A stretch of DNA of 12,089 nt, taken from the NCBI GenBank assembly GCA_903920485.1, contig CAIXMG010000048.1, positions 1-12,089 of the forward strand. The letters run 5' to 3'. The DNA is from an uncultured bacterium. Lineage in GTDB: Bacteria; Patescibacteriota; Minisyncoccia; Phycocordibacterales; UBA1006. The position numbers and the translations under genes are program-made. The notes under the pieces were generated by a model that made no database searches, was not told where the DNA came from, and was given only the letters and a program-made list of their open reading frames with translations. The number at the start of each line of letters is the position of its first letter. Position 1 is the first letter of the stretch. Below are positions 1 through 5,660 of this stretch, piece after piece.

Positions 1-1
1 C

Positions 2-418
2 ATCGCCAACCAGAAGTCGGTGGCATGGCTGTTCGAATTCCTCTTCTTCTTGGGATTTGCGGTATCCGTGGCCATCCTCTACTATTCGCCAGGCTGGTGG
101 AACGCCGTCATTGTCGGCTTGTATGCAGTCATTGCGGTCCTCCAGGTGACGGGATACGGACCGGTGAACGCCGGCAAGGTGACCAAGAACGGCCTTCCGT
201 TGCAAAATGCGATCGTCAGGATCTATAATGTGAACCTGAACCGCGAGATCGCGCACAAGGTCACCTCGACGACCGGAACCTATTACGCCCTGGTTCCGAA
301 GGCGGACTATTATCTGACGATCGAGGAGCGCAATGCCGATGGTACCTACACAAAGATCTTCACTTCGACGGCCGTTCGTGCAACCCACGGAGTCATCAGC
401 CGGTCATTCGACCTCTAA
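2..418 (+). CDS. C-terminal part of a membrane protein with a carboxypeptidase-regulatory-like domain (5' partial)
   Basis: The reading frame is open to the left edge, so this is the last 138 residues of a longer protein; the GTG at 20 is an internal Val codon rather than a believable start. Two hydrophobic segments (about residues 8-27 and 33-51 of the visible part) are separated by a short SPGWW turn. They are followed by an about 85-residue beta-rich domain starting near GYGPVNAGKVTKNGLPLQNA. That region has the 'gkVtk.G.pl.nAiVriyn... tTGtYyalvpk.dYyltie' pattern of the carboxypeptidase regulatory-like (CarboxypepD_reg / transthyretin-like) fold. Proteins of this build usually display such domains at the cell envelope; which side of the membrane the domain faces cannot be told. 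A hairpin terminator follows the TAA. The missing N-terminus prevents a more precise call. Confidence 0.75.
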   Translation: MANQKSVAWLFEFLFFLGFAVSVAILYYSPGWWNAVIVGLYAVIAVLQVTGYGPVNAGKVTKNGLPLQNAIVRIYNVNLNREIAHKVTSTTGTYYALVPKADYYLTIEERNADGTYTKIFTSTAVRATHGVISRSFDL

Positions 419-427
419 TCATTTTTT

Positions 428-452
428 CAAAGCCCTGAAAGGGGTTTTGCAG
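428..452 (+). terminator. Hairpin terminator after the membrane protein gene
   Basis: A stem of about 8 bp (CAAAGCCC against GGGGTTTTG, with a G-T wobble) closes a TGAA-type loop and runs into four T residues, 10 nt after the stop codon. The T tract is short, so efficiency is uncertain. Confidence 0.5.
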
Positions 453-457
453 TTCTC

Positions 458-537
458 AAACCTCTCCCCGCTCCTGACGGAGCGACCCTCTCCTCATTGA
501 GGAGAGGGTCGGCGCCGCAGGCGACGGGGAGAGGTTT
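458..537. repeat. Cloverleaf palindromic repeat, copy 1
   Basis: Perfect 13-bp outer arms (AAACCTCTCCCCG at 458-470 and its complement at 525-537) enclose three hairpins: GCTCC-tgac-GGAGC (470-483), GACCCTCTCCTCA against TGAGGAGAGGGTC (484-510), and CGCC-gca-GGCG (513-523). The whole element can fold as a closed stem with three arms. Related copies lie at 6794-6940, 10732-10912 and 11317-11380. The element ends 18 nt before the ATG of the NUDIX gene and supplies the sequence upstream of its -10 box. Confidence 0.85.
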
Positions 538-539
538 TG

Positions 540-548
540 TGCTATACT
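540..548 (+). promoter_or_regulatory. Extended -10 promoter for the NUDIX gene
   Basis: TGcTATACT is an extended -10 box. Only 6 nt separate it from the ATG at 555, so the expected start of transcription is at or next to the start codon (leaderless mRNA). No good -35 is seen; that stretch belongs to the palindromic repeat. Confidence 0.6.
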
Positions 549-554
549 CGGCAT

Positions 555-1025
555 ATGGACAAAGAACTACACCGCGTATCCATTACAACCATTGTTTATA
601 ACGACGATGGCAAGTATCTTATTACCAGGCGAAGTCCTGCCAAGAAGGCTTTTCCGGGAAAGTGGACCGTTCCTGGTGGTGGACTTACCACGGATGATTA
701 TACGAATTCCGAGCCAACAACGTCGGCTGGCCAGTGGTATAACACGGTTGAGAAAACACTTCGGCGCGAACTTCTTGAAGAGGTAAATATCGAAGTCGGC
801 AAACCGGAATACCTGCTCGACCTGACCTTCATCCGTCCCGACAACGTGCCGGTGCTGGTACTCAGCTATTTTGCGAAGTATGTCAGCGGTGACGTGAAGC
901 ATGACGAGGATACGGTTGATCATGCGTGGGTCAGCGTAGAGGAAGCGAAGGATTACGACCTGATCGACGGCATTTATGACGAGATCGTCGATGTGGAGAA
1001 GATTTTGATGGAACGAAAAAACTAG
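555..1025 (+). CDS. NUDIX hydrolase with an enlarged Nudix box
   Basis: A 156-residue NUDIX-fold pyrophosphohydrolase, expected to hydrolyse a nucleoside diphosphate linked to another group (X), with Mg2+ held by the REXXEE helix. The substrate is not predictable. The fold begins with HRVSITTIVYNDDGKYLITRRS (residues 6-27), then FPGKWTVPGGG (33-43) and the catalytic helix RELLEEVNIEV (71-81, metal ligands E72, E75, E76). In the classical box, 14 positions separate the Gly from the Arg; here it is 28 from G43 to R71, so about 14 residues (LTTDDYTNSEPTTSAGQWYN) are inserted. The usual upstream Glu position is Asn63. The TTG at 537 gives a longer frame but lies upstream of the -10 box, so ATG 555 is chosen. 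There is no Shine-Dalgarno sequence; a leaderless transcript is likely. Confidence 0.85.
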   Translation: MDKELHRVSITTIVYNDDGKYLITRRSPAKKAFPGKWTVPGGGLTTDDYTNSEPTTSAGQWYNTVEKTLRRELLEEVNIEVGKPEYLLDLTFIRPDNVPVLVLSYFAKYVSGDVKHDEDTVDHAWVSVEEAKDYDLIDGIYDEIVDVEKILMERKN

Positions 1026-1036
1026 GAAGAGCGCTG

Positions 1037-1056
1037 GCAAACGCTGGCGTTTTTTG
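1037..1056 (+). terminator. Possible weak terminator after the NUDIX gene
   Basis: AAACG-ctgg-CGTTT is a 5-bp stem running into six T residues, 12 nt after the stop. The stem is weak, and the -10 box of ndk follows at once. Confidence 0.45.
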
Positions 1057-1063
1057 CTATAGT
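1056..1063 (+). promoter_or_regulatory. Promoter for ndk
   Basis: TTGCTATAGT holds an extended -10 box (TGcTATAGT; hexamer 1058-1063). A weak -35-like CTGGCA at 1034-1039 stands 18 bp upstream, inside the terminator region of the previous gene. The predicted start near 1070 gives a leader of about 30 nt. Confidence 0.5.
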
Positions 1064-1099
1064 AGCAGTTCATTATCTTAATAAATTAAACATTATCGT

Positions 1100-1618
1100 A
1101 TGTCACATATTGAAAAGACGCTTGTTATTTTTAAACCCGATGCCGTTACCCGAGGAATCGTAGGAGAAGTGCTGTCACGATTTGAAAAGGTCGGACTGAA
1201 AATAGTAGGAACAAAAATGCTGGCTCCCACCGACGAACAGTTCCATCACCACTACGAAAGCATCGGAACGATGATCACTCGACACGGAGAAGAGATCTTC
1301 AAAAATACCATCGACATGATGAAGCAGTCACCGGTAATCCTTGTTGTTCTTGAAGGTGTTGAGGCCGTTGAGCTGGTACGGAAGATGGGAGGAAAGACGG
1401 AGCCCAAGTCATCGGCACCGGGAACGATCCGAGGGGACTATGCTCACATGAGCTACGGTCATGCAGATGGTAACGGAATTGCCCTGAATAACATTATTCA
1501 CGCTTCGGGTGACCAAGCGGAAGCAGCAAAGGAAATCGCTCACTGGTTTGCAGAATCGGAACTCTTCAGCTACCAGTCTATTCATGACCTGTCAGCACAA
1601 CGAGTAAAGAAGGCATAA
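1100..1618 (+). CDS. ndk: Nucleoside diphosphate kinase
   Basis: NDK transfers the gamma phosphate from ATP to NDPs and dNDPs through a phospho-histidine, feeding RNA and DNA synthesis. The protein starts with the family's EKTLVIFKPDAVTRGIVGEVLSRFE (residues 5-29). It carries APGTIRGDYA (106-115, with the phosphate-binding Arg) and ends the active site with NNIIHASGD (130-138), where His134 is the phosphorylated residue. The usual NxxHGSDS motif reads HASGD here. At 172 residues it is longer than the common 130-150; the extra length is in the middle (about residues 55-75) and just before the His (GDYAHMSYGHADGNGI). The ATG at 1100 is the natural start for this conserved N-terminus, and no Shine-Dalgarno sequence precedes it. 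The gene acts in the same pathway as the ribonucleotide reductase genes at the right end. Confidence 0.95.
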   Translation: MSHIEKTLVIFKPDAVTRGIVGEVLSRFEKVGLKIVGTKMLAPTDEQFHHHYESIGTMITRHGEEIFKNTIDMMKQSPVILVVLEGVEAVELVRKMGGKTEPKSSAPGTIRGDYAHMSYGHADGNGIALNNIIHASGDQAEAAKEIAHWFAESELFSYQSIHDLSAQRVKKA

Positions 1619-1647
1619 AAACAGGGGATAACTCATCATAAAAAAGA

Positions 1648-1656
1648 TGCTACAAT
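1648..1656 (+). promoter_or_regulatory. Extended -10 promoter of the structured RNA
   Basis: TGcTACAAT fits an extended -10 box closely. It sits about 7 nt before the paired 5' strand of the RNA described next. No clear -35 is seen. Confidence 0.6.
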
Positions 1657-1661
1657 GGATG

Positions 1662-1824
1662 GTAGCCCCTCGTATCGTAAAAGATTTCTGAACAATTTCT
1701 TTTAGGGAATCTGAGTGGTCCTGCCCCTTGGGGCAGGATCCAGGACAACCATCTTTACGATGCTGTCAGATTCTTTTACCGAGTACGGAGGCTGCCTAAG
1801 AACCCGCGCAAGCGGTTTTTTAGG
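1662..1824 (+). ncRNA. Structured RNA of about 160 nt, 6S-like
   Basis: This gene-free stretch has a promoter, a long imperfect palindrome and an intrinsic terminator. The 5' strand 1661-1691 pairs with 1766-1796 through about 27 bp with small interruptions (TAGCC with GGCTG, CGTA with TACG, TAAAAGA with TCTTTTA, CTGA with TCAG). Inside lie two unpaired strands of about 25 nt (1692-1716 and 1741-1765) and an apical GC-rich hairpin (GGTCCTGCC against GGCAGGATC, 1717-1740). A closing stem, a large central bubble and an apical stem-loop is the architecture of 6S RNA, which mimics an open promoter and binds RNA polymerase. I saw no signatures of tmRNA, RNase P RNA or SRP RNA. The 6S identity rests on shape only; an unknown RNA of another kind is possible. 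There is no convincing open frame on the plus strand here. Confidence 0.55.
1795..1824 (+). terminator. Intrinsic terminator of the structured RNA
   Basis: CCGC-gcaa-GCGG (1804-1815), a GNRA tetraloop hairpin, is followed by six T residues (1816-1821). The flanking CCTAA and TTAGG can extend the stem across the T tract, and this extension overlaps the last two pairs of the RNA's closing stem. Confidence 0.75.
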
Positions 1825-1828
1825 TGAC

Positions 1829-1855
1829 AAAAAACCACCCCTGCGTACAAGGGTG
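1829..1855 (-). terminator. Terminator of the minus-strand hypothetical gene
   Basis: Read on the minus strand, CACCC pairs with GGGTG across a 10-nt loop and runs into G followed by six T residues. It lies 28 nt after the stop codon of the gene at 1883-2386 and faces the plus-strand RNA terminator. Confidence 0.65.
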
Positions 1856-1882
1856 ATCTGACATGGAGGGAGTCGTGTCTAC

Positions 1883-2386
1883 TCATTTAGTTTTACTCGA
1901 CTTAGGTTTAGGTGGCATGCTTATTTCGCTGTCATGAGCCGTTTGGCCTAGGAAGTTAGATTTTGCCACCTCTTTGATAGCCGATTCCGCGATCAGTTTC
2001 TGAAGAATCCCGATCCTTACTTTCTTTTTGAACTCGGCCAGATTAGTCCAGGTTCCCAGCACGATCCAATTTCCGGGATCCACATTGTAGTATTCGGCAG
2101 TACCCTCTTCCTTTGATTTAAGGAGGACGAATTTCCCGTTGAGATAGTAGATTTTGTAAAAATAGGGATTGTTTTTACGAAGCGTCTTGAGGCTGATCTG
2201 AAACTGAAAACCTCTTTTAACGTTAAGGTCGACGGCAACCAGATCCCTGAGCTTTTTGGGTATCAGGTCATGGGTCCTGTCGGCGAATGCCGTGAACTTG
2301 CGACTCAGACTGCCGACCTCCTTGGTAAAGTTCGGAACGGTGTTCTTGAGGCGCTTTCTTGGCCCCTTCTTTTTCTTATCAGTCAT
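1883..2386 (-). CDS. Basic hypothetical protein
   Basis: A 167-residue protein that I do not recognise. It starts with a very basic stretch (MTDKKKKGPRKRLKN), has a central part with alternating beta-like segments (FQFQISLKTL, YFYKIYYLNGKFVLLKSKE, EYYNVDPGNWIVLGTWTNL, about residues 60-115), then a Lys-rich helix (LAEFKKKVRIGILQKLIAESAIKEVAK) and ends in a Pro/Lys/Ser-rich tail. There is no signal peptide or membrane segment; nucleic-acid binding is possible from the charge but unproven. The frame extends upstream to 2434, but the strong promoter at 2424-2451 places transcription start near 2417, so the ATG at 2386 is chosen, with a leader of about 31 nt. It is the only gene in the window ending in TGA. 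The terminator just downstream supports TGA as a true stop. Confidence 0.7.
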   Translation of the reverse strand: MTDKKKKGPRKRLKNTVPNFTKEVGSLSRKFTAFADRTHDLIPKKLRDLVAVDLNVKRGFQFQISLKTLRKNNPYFYKIYYLNGKFVLLKSKEEGTAEYYNVDPGNWIVLGTWTNLAEFKKKVRIGILQKLIAESAIKEVAKSNFLGQTAHDSEISMPPKPKSSKTK

Positions 2387-2423
2387 GGGAGTGGTTTTAG
2401 GATTATGTAATGAACTGTTCATC

Positions 2424-2451
2424 ATTATACACATGATATGTATTCTGTCAA
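2424..2451 (-). promoter_or_regulatory. Consensus promoter of the minus-strand hypothetical gene
   Basis: On the minus strand TTGACA (2451-2446) and TATAAT (2429-2424) are separated by 16 bp; both hexamers match consensus perfectly. Transcription should start near 2417. It is back to back with the promoter at 2472-2480. Confidence 0.8.
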
Positions 2452-2471
2452 TAATTGAGGCGAACCCAATA

Positions 2472-2480
2472 TGCTAGACT
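2472..2480 (+). promoter_or_regulatory. Extended -10 promoter of the VanZ/YjdF-like gene
   Basis: TGcTAGACT lies exactly 6 nt before the ATG at 2487, so the mRNA is probably leaderless. No well-placed -35 is visible. Confidence 0.55.
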
Positions 2481-2486
2481 CACCCT

Positions 2487-2873
2487 ATGAAGAAATTCTT
2501 CTCCGACACCAACTTCATATACCTGATCATCTGGCTGGTCATCCTCTACGGGGTGGATTTATGGGCGCGAACGCACGGCATTTACTTCATCTTCATCCAT
2601 TTTGACAAGGTCATGCACACGATTGCGGGAATTGCTCTTGGGCTGTTCGCCTTCATGGCTGTTCATGCCTTTCGTCCGCATTGGAGCACGGGAAAGAAGG
2701 CGTTGGCCGTCATAGGCTTTGCCTTGGCCTTTGGCGCCTTTTGGGAGGTAAAGGAATACCTCTTCAACAACCTTATCGGCAGGGTATCCTTTGATCCCGT
2801 GGACACGACGACCGATATCCTTTGTGATACACTGGGTGGGCTTATCTCATTTATTTACCTTACCTATCTATAA
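2487..2873 (+). CDS. Small VanZ/YjdF-like membrane protein
   Basis: This 128-residue protein is almost wholly hydrophobic, with about four membrane segments (residues 10-28, 42-62, 72-87, 110-128). Its conserved-looking polar motifs are FDKVMHTIAG (39-48), WEVKEY (86-91) and DTTTDILCDTLGG (106-118). A Glu after a Trp in one helix and a D..D...D..GG motif in the last one resemble the VanZ and YjdF (DUF2238) families, whose reaction is not established; I cannot decide between them. No enzymatic role can be assigned from sequence. The next gene begins 3 nt after its stop, so the two are very likely co-transcribed from the leaderless promoter upstream. Confidence 0.7.
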   Translation: MKKFFSDTNFIYLIIWLVILYGVDLWARTHGIYFIFIHFDKVMHTIAGIALGLFAFMAVHAFRPHWSTGKKALAVIGFALAFGAFWEVKEYLFNNLIGRVSFDPVDTTTDILCDTLGGLISFIYLTYL

Positions 2874-2876
2874 TCC

Positions 2877-4256
2877 ATGGCTGACTCACCAAAAGAACAT
2901 TATGCGTACCTGACCTTCCATGGCGCTGCCGGGGAAGTGACCGGTGCCAACTTCCTGCTCGAAATCGCCGGCAAGAAGATCCTTGTCGACTGCGGGATGC
3001 ATCAGGGAACGGCCAGCGAAGAGGACAAGAACTGGGTGCCATTCAATTACGACCCTAAGGAAATCGACATCTTGTTCGTGACCCATTCGCACCAGGATCA
3101 CATCGGAAAAATTCCGAAGCTGGTTCGCGACGGGTTCAAGGGGGTGATCTATTCAACCGCTCCTACCAAAGACATCTCGGCCCTTATGTTCGAGGACGCG
3201 CTTGGCCTGATGGACGATGCTGCACAGGATCGCAACGTAAAGCCGCTGTACGAGGAAAGCGATATCGCGCATGCCTTGTCGTTGTGGAAAGTCATTCCAT
3301 ATCATGACAAGATTGTGATCACGGACGATCTGTCGGCACTCTGCTATGATGCGGGACACGTGCTGGGATCATCAATGTGGGAATTCAACTTTAAAGGCAA
3401 AAAGATGCTCTTCACGGGAGATCTGGGGAACACCCCGACGACCCTCCTTCGCAATACGGAAGTCTTCGAGGAGCCGAGCTTCCTCCTTATGGAATCCGTC
3501 TACGGTGACCGTAACCATCCGGAAGAAGATCGGCGCGACCACCTGATGCGGGTCATTCAGGATACGGCCAAGGAACACGGAACCATCATGATCCCGTCGT
3601 TTTCCCTGGAACGAACTCAGGAAATCCTCTTCGATATCGACCAGCTGGTTCGTGCCAACCGCATTCAGCGGATGCCGTGCTTCCTTGACTCGCCATTGGC
3701 CTCGAAGATCACGGAAATCTACAAGAAGTACCCTGACTACCTCAACGACGAAGCTCGCAAGCTGTCGCGGGCAGGCGACCCGCTCTTCAGCTTTGAAGGG
3801 CTGAAAATCGCCGATACGCGAGACGATTCGAAGGCTATCAACCATGCCCCTGACCCAAAAATCATCATCGCCGGATCGGGAATGATGAACGGAGGACGAA
3901 TTGTCCACCATGCGGAACAGCACCTGGGCGACCCGCATGCCACCCTCTTGTTGGTGGGCTATCAGGCAGCTGGAACCTTGGGACGAGTCATTCAGTCGGG
4001 CGAAAAGCGCGTGAACATTCACGACCAGCAGTATGACGTCCGATGCCGCGTGGAAACGATTTCAGGTTATTCCGGTCACAAAGGATCCGACCAGCTGGTT
4101 GCCTTCGTGGACGATATCAAGAGGAATATTGAGCGAGTCTTCTGTGTCATGGGTGAACAGCAGTCGGAAACGTTTCTGGCCCAGCGCCTTCGCGACCAGG
4201 TCGGCGTTCATGCCGAGGTTCCGAACGAGGGAGACAGGATTGAACTCTTTTTCTAA
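2877..4256 (+). CDS. Beta-CASP metallo-beta-lactamase-fold ribonuclease-like protein
   Basis: A 459-residue member of the CPSF73/Ysh1-like beta-CASP group of RNA-processing nucleases. The metallo-beta-lactamase part has motif 2 THSHQDHIGKIP (H70, H72, D74, H75 for two zinc ions), motif 3 GHVLGS (H161) and motif 4 LFTGDLG (D182), followed by ESVYGDRNH (206-214). The beta-CASP insert shows motif A SFSLERTQE (E245), GSGMMNGGRIVHH (motif B His 344/345) and GTLGR.IQSGEKRV. The C-terminal RNA-specificity segment has motif C SGYSGHKGSDQL (H401). All metal ligands are present, so it should be an active hydrolase on RNA (endo- or exonuclease cannot be told); bacterial relatives act in RNA maturation. 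It is shorter than RNase J (about 550) and lacks that enzyme's C-terminal extension. It follows the membrane protein gene by 3 nt, with no Shine-Dalgarno sequence. Confidence 0.9.
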   Translation: MADSPKEHYAYLTFHGAAGEVTGANFLLEIAGKKILVDCGMHQGTASEEDKNWVPFNYDPKEIDILFVTHSHQDHIGKIPKLVRDGFKGVIYSTAPTKDISALMFEDALGLMDDAAQDRNVKPLYEESDIAHALSLWKVIPYHDKIVITDDLSALCYDAGHVLGSSMWEFNFKGKKMLFTGDLGNTPTTLLRNTEVFEEPSFLLMESVYGDRNHPEEDRRDHLMRVIQDTAKEHGTIMIPSFSLERTQEILFDIDQLVRANRIQRMPCFLDSPLASKITEIYKKYPDYLNDEARKLSRAGDPLFSFEGLKIADTRDDSKAINHAPDPKIIIAGSGMMNGGRIVHHAEQHLGDPHATLLLVGYQAAGTLGRVIQSGEKRVNIHDQQYDVRCRVETISGYSGHKGSDQLVAFVDDIKRNIERVFCVMGEQQSETFLAQRLRDQVGVHAEVPNEGDRIELFF

Positions 4257-4283
4257 GGATAAAGCCGCAATAAAGAGAAGATA

Positions 4284-4321
4284 AAGTAAAAAATTCAGGC
4301 GCTTGCCTGGGTTTTTTACTT
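4284..4321. terminator. Long symmetric terminator after the beta-CASP gene
   Basis: AAGTAAAAAATTCAGGC pairs with GCCTGGGTTTTTTACTT around a GCTT loop: 17 bp with two T-G wobbles. A T6 tract on one side and an A6 tract on the other make it able to act on both strands. The loop and 3' strand also contain the -35 (TTGCCT, 4303-4308) of the next gene. Confidence 0.85.
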
Positions 4322-4330
4322 GCGTATAAT
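4303..4330 (+). promoter_or_regulatory. Promoter of the coiled-coil gene
   Basis: TTGCCT (4303-4308), a 16-bp spacer and a perfect TATAAT (4325-4330). The ATG is 7 nt further on, so the mRNA should be leaderless. The -35 lies inside the preceding terminator hairpin. Confidence 0.7.
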
Positions 4331-4337
4331 GGTCTGC

Positions 4338-4652
4338 ATGAAGAAGCAGATTATTAAAAATTCAGATGATGAACAGATCATCACCAAGGGATTTATCAAG
4401 GAAGAACTTAGAGAGCTTGGTGAGAAGTTTGCCACCAAGGACTTCTTGAAGCAGGAGTTTGCTATTCGAGATGAAAAGCTCGACAGACTTGGAGCTGCCA
4501 TGCTTAATGTTACTGAAGAGCTCAAGAATATGCGTCATGAAAATCAAGAATTCTATAAGATGCGAGAACAACTTTACGCCATAGATGGTGCTAACGAGAG
4601 GCAGATTAAAGATCATGAACAGAGAATCTTCAAACTCGAAATTGCGCGATAA
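4338..4652 (+). CDS. Small coiled-coil hypothetical protein
   Basis: A 104-residue, highly charged, mostly helical protein. The first part has two related units, ITKGFIKEEL (15-24) and ATKDFLKQEF (32-41), followed by a heptad-like stretch (about 45-100: LDRLGAAMLNVTEELKNM ... IDGANERQIKDHEQRIFKLEI) expected to form a coiled coil. It has no signal peptide, no membrane segment and no catalytic motif. Similar small coiled-coil proteins are frequent in Patescibacteria (from memory), but none has a role I can name. The frame opens at the TTG at 4320, but that lies upstream of the -10 box, so the ATG at 4338 is preferred. The next gene's promoter lies partly inside its 3' end. Confidence 0.7.
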   Translation: MKKQIIKNSDDEQIITKGFIKEELRELGEKFATKDFLKQEFAIRDEKLDRLGAAMLNVTEELKNMRHENQEFYKMREQLYAIDGANERQIKDHEQRIFKLEIAR

Positions 4653-4670
4653 CTCTTGCCAAGGTATAAT
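4642..4670 (+). promoter_or_regulatory. Promoter of the LOG-like gene
   Basis: TTGCGC (4642-4647), a 17-bp spacer and TATAAT (4665-4670), with 6 nt to the ATG at 4677. The -35 lies inside the last codons of the coiled-coil gene. This is the clearest leaderless arrangement in the window. Confidence 0.75.
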
Positions 4671-4676
4671 CGGTGC

Positions 4677-5267
4677 ATGATAAAGAACTCCTTGAAGGAT
4701 CAGCCGATCAAGATCTGCGTGTCGGGCGCACGCGAGACGTCCCATTGTGGTATTGATGCCCTTGATATGGCGGAAAGGGTGGGTAAGGAGCTTGCCGAGC
4801 ACGGTTGTGTCGTCACGACAAGCGCCGTTGCAGGATTTCCCATGTGGGCTGCTCGCGGAGCGAAAGAAGGCGGCGGCATGACGGTCGGCTTTTCACCTGC
4901 TGCAAATCTTGCCGAACACGCAGAGGCATACCGTCTTCCCACGGAGAATCTGGACATGATCGTCTATACGGGATTCGGCTATGCCGGTTCTGACTTACTC
5001 CTAATGCGGTCTTCGGATGCCATCATCTTCGGATGCGGTCGCATTGGTACCGTCCATGAATTTACGGTGGCGTTCCAGGACCGCAAGCCGATTGGCATTT
5101 TGGAGGGGAATTGGGATACCGTGGAACTTTTGAAAGACATCATGGCCCGTGATATTGAACGCCCTCATGACAACATCGTCTTCGACAAGGATCCGCGAAG
5201 GTTGGTGGAACAGCTGATTGCGGTCGTAAAGAGGGAACGAGAGAAGTCGGAAAAGACGATTCAATAG
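4677..5267 (+). CDS. LOG/SLOG-family nucleotide-binding protein
   Basis: A 196-residue Rossmann-like protein of the LOG ('lysine decarboxylase-like') / SLOG superfamily. The N-terminus IKICVSGARETSHCG (11-25) gives the first strand and phosphate-binding turn. GKELAEHGCVVTTSAVAGFPMWAARGAKEGGGMTVGFSP (36-74) matches the helix-strand-'a.GA.egGG.tiG..P' pattern. The signature PGGxGTxxE appears as GCGRIGTVHE (119-128), with the terminal Glu kept. LOG enzymes release cytokinin-type bases from N6-modified AMP, while many SLOG proteins only bind nucleotides; with PGG changed to GCG I would not claim the LOG reaction. It ends in a charged tail. The ATG at 4677 is fixed by the promoter 6 nt upstream (the TTG at 4656 would precede the -10). 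The gene converges on rplT, sharing one terminator. Confidence 0.75.
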   Translation: MIKNSLKDQPIKICVSGARETSHCGIDALDMAERVGKELAEHGCVVTTSAVAGFPMWAARGAKEGGGMTVGFSPAANLAEHAEAYRLPTENLDMIVYTGFGYAGSDLLLMRSSDAIIFGCGRIGTVHEFTVAFQDRKPIGILEGNWDTVELLKDIMARDIERPHDNIVFDKDPRRLVEQLIAVVKREREKSEKTIQ

Positions 5268-5268
5268 C

Positions 5269-5300
5269 AAGTAAAAAACTCCCGAAGGAGTTTTTTACTT
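5269..5300. terminator. Perfect bidirectional terminator between the LOG-like gene and rplT
   Basis: AAGTAAAAAACTCC (5269-5282) and GGAGTTTTTTACTT (5287-5300) form a flawless 14-bp stem with a CGAA loop. Each strand ends in T6. It begins 2 nt after the plus-strand stop, and its right arm contains the TAA stop of rplT. Confidence 0.9.
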
Positions 5301-5639
5301 TGCCTGGTTCACGATTCGCTCGAAGGCGGTCATGTCCTGCTGGGCGATCTCGGAGAGCATCTTTCGGTTCAGGTCGAAGCCCTTCTTCTTCATGGCGTCG
5401 ATGAACTTTGAGAATGACATCCCCAGAGGTCGGACGGCGGCGTTGATGCGAACCATCCAGAGACCTCGGAAGTCGGACTTCTTGTCCTTTCGGTGAGCGA
5501 AGGAGTAGACACCTGCGTGCGCAATGGCGATTTTCGCCTCTCGTTCCTTGCTCTTTCGTCCGAATCGGTATCCCTTAACGGCTGAGAGGACGCTCTTTCG
5601 TCGCTTTAATGAAGTTGTTCCTCGTTTTACTCGTGACAT
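5295..5639 (-). CDS. rplT: Ribosomal protein L20
   Basis: A 114-residue L20, the 23S rRNA-binding protein needed early in 50S assembly. It begins MSRVKRGTTSLKRRKSVLSAVKGYRFGR, the long basic N-terminal helix. The globular part has DFRGLWMVRINAAVRPLGMSFSKFIDAMKKKGFDLNRKMLSEIA (residues 56-99), matching the family's most conserved region. Length is normal (about 115-120). It is the last gene of infC-rpmI-rplT, 21 nt after rpmI, with no recognisable Shine-Dalgarno sequence. In several bacteria L20 represses this operon by binding its mRNA; no such site can be identified here. Confidence 0.97.
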   Translation of the reverse strand: MSRVKRGTTSLKRRKSVLSAVKGYRFGRKSKEREAKIAIAHAGVYSFAHRKDKKSDFRGLWMVRINAAVRPLGMSFSKFIDAMKKKGFDLNRKMLSEIAQQDMTAFERIVNQAK

Positions 5640-5660
5640 AGGATTAAAAGGTTAGGCTAG

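Noticed and set aside
458..537. CRISPR array as an explanation of the CCTCTCC repeats
   Set aside because: The repeats are few, dispersed, palindromic throughout and not separated by regular spacers; no cas genes are present.
1662..1824. tmRNA, RNase P RNA or SRP RNA as identity of the structured RNA
   Set aside because: No tRNA-like ends or tag frame, no GAGGAAAGUCC-type RNase P core and no GGAA-loop domain IV of SRP RNA were found.
2424..2434. Upstream start codons of the minus-strand hypothetical gene (frame open to 2434)
   Set aside because: They overlap or precede the TATAAT box, so they would not be in the mRNA; the ATG at 2386 is used instead.
3372..4022. A 216-codon minus-strand open frame opposite the beta-CASP gene
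   Set aside because: The plus-strand frame contains all metallo-beta-lactamase and beta-CASP motifs; the antisense frame has no recognisable pattern.
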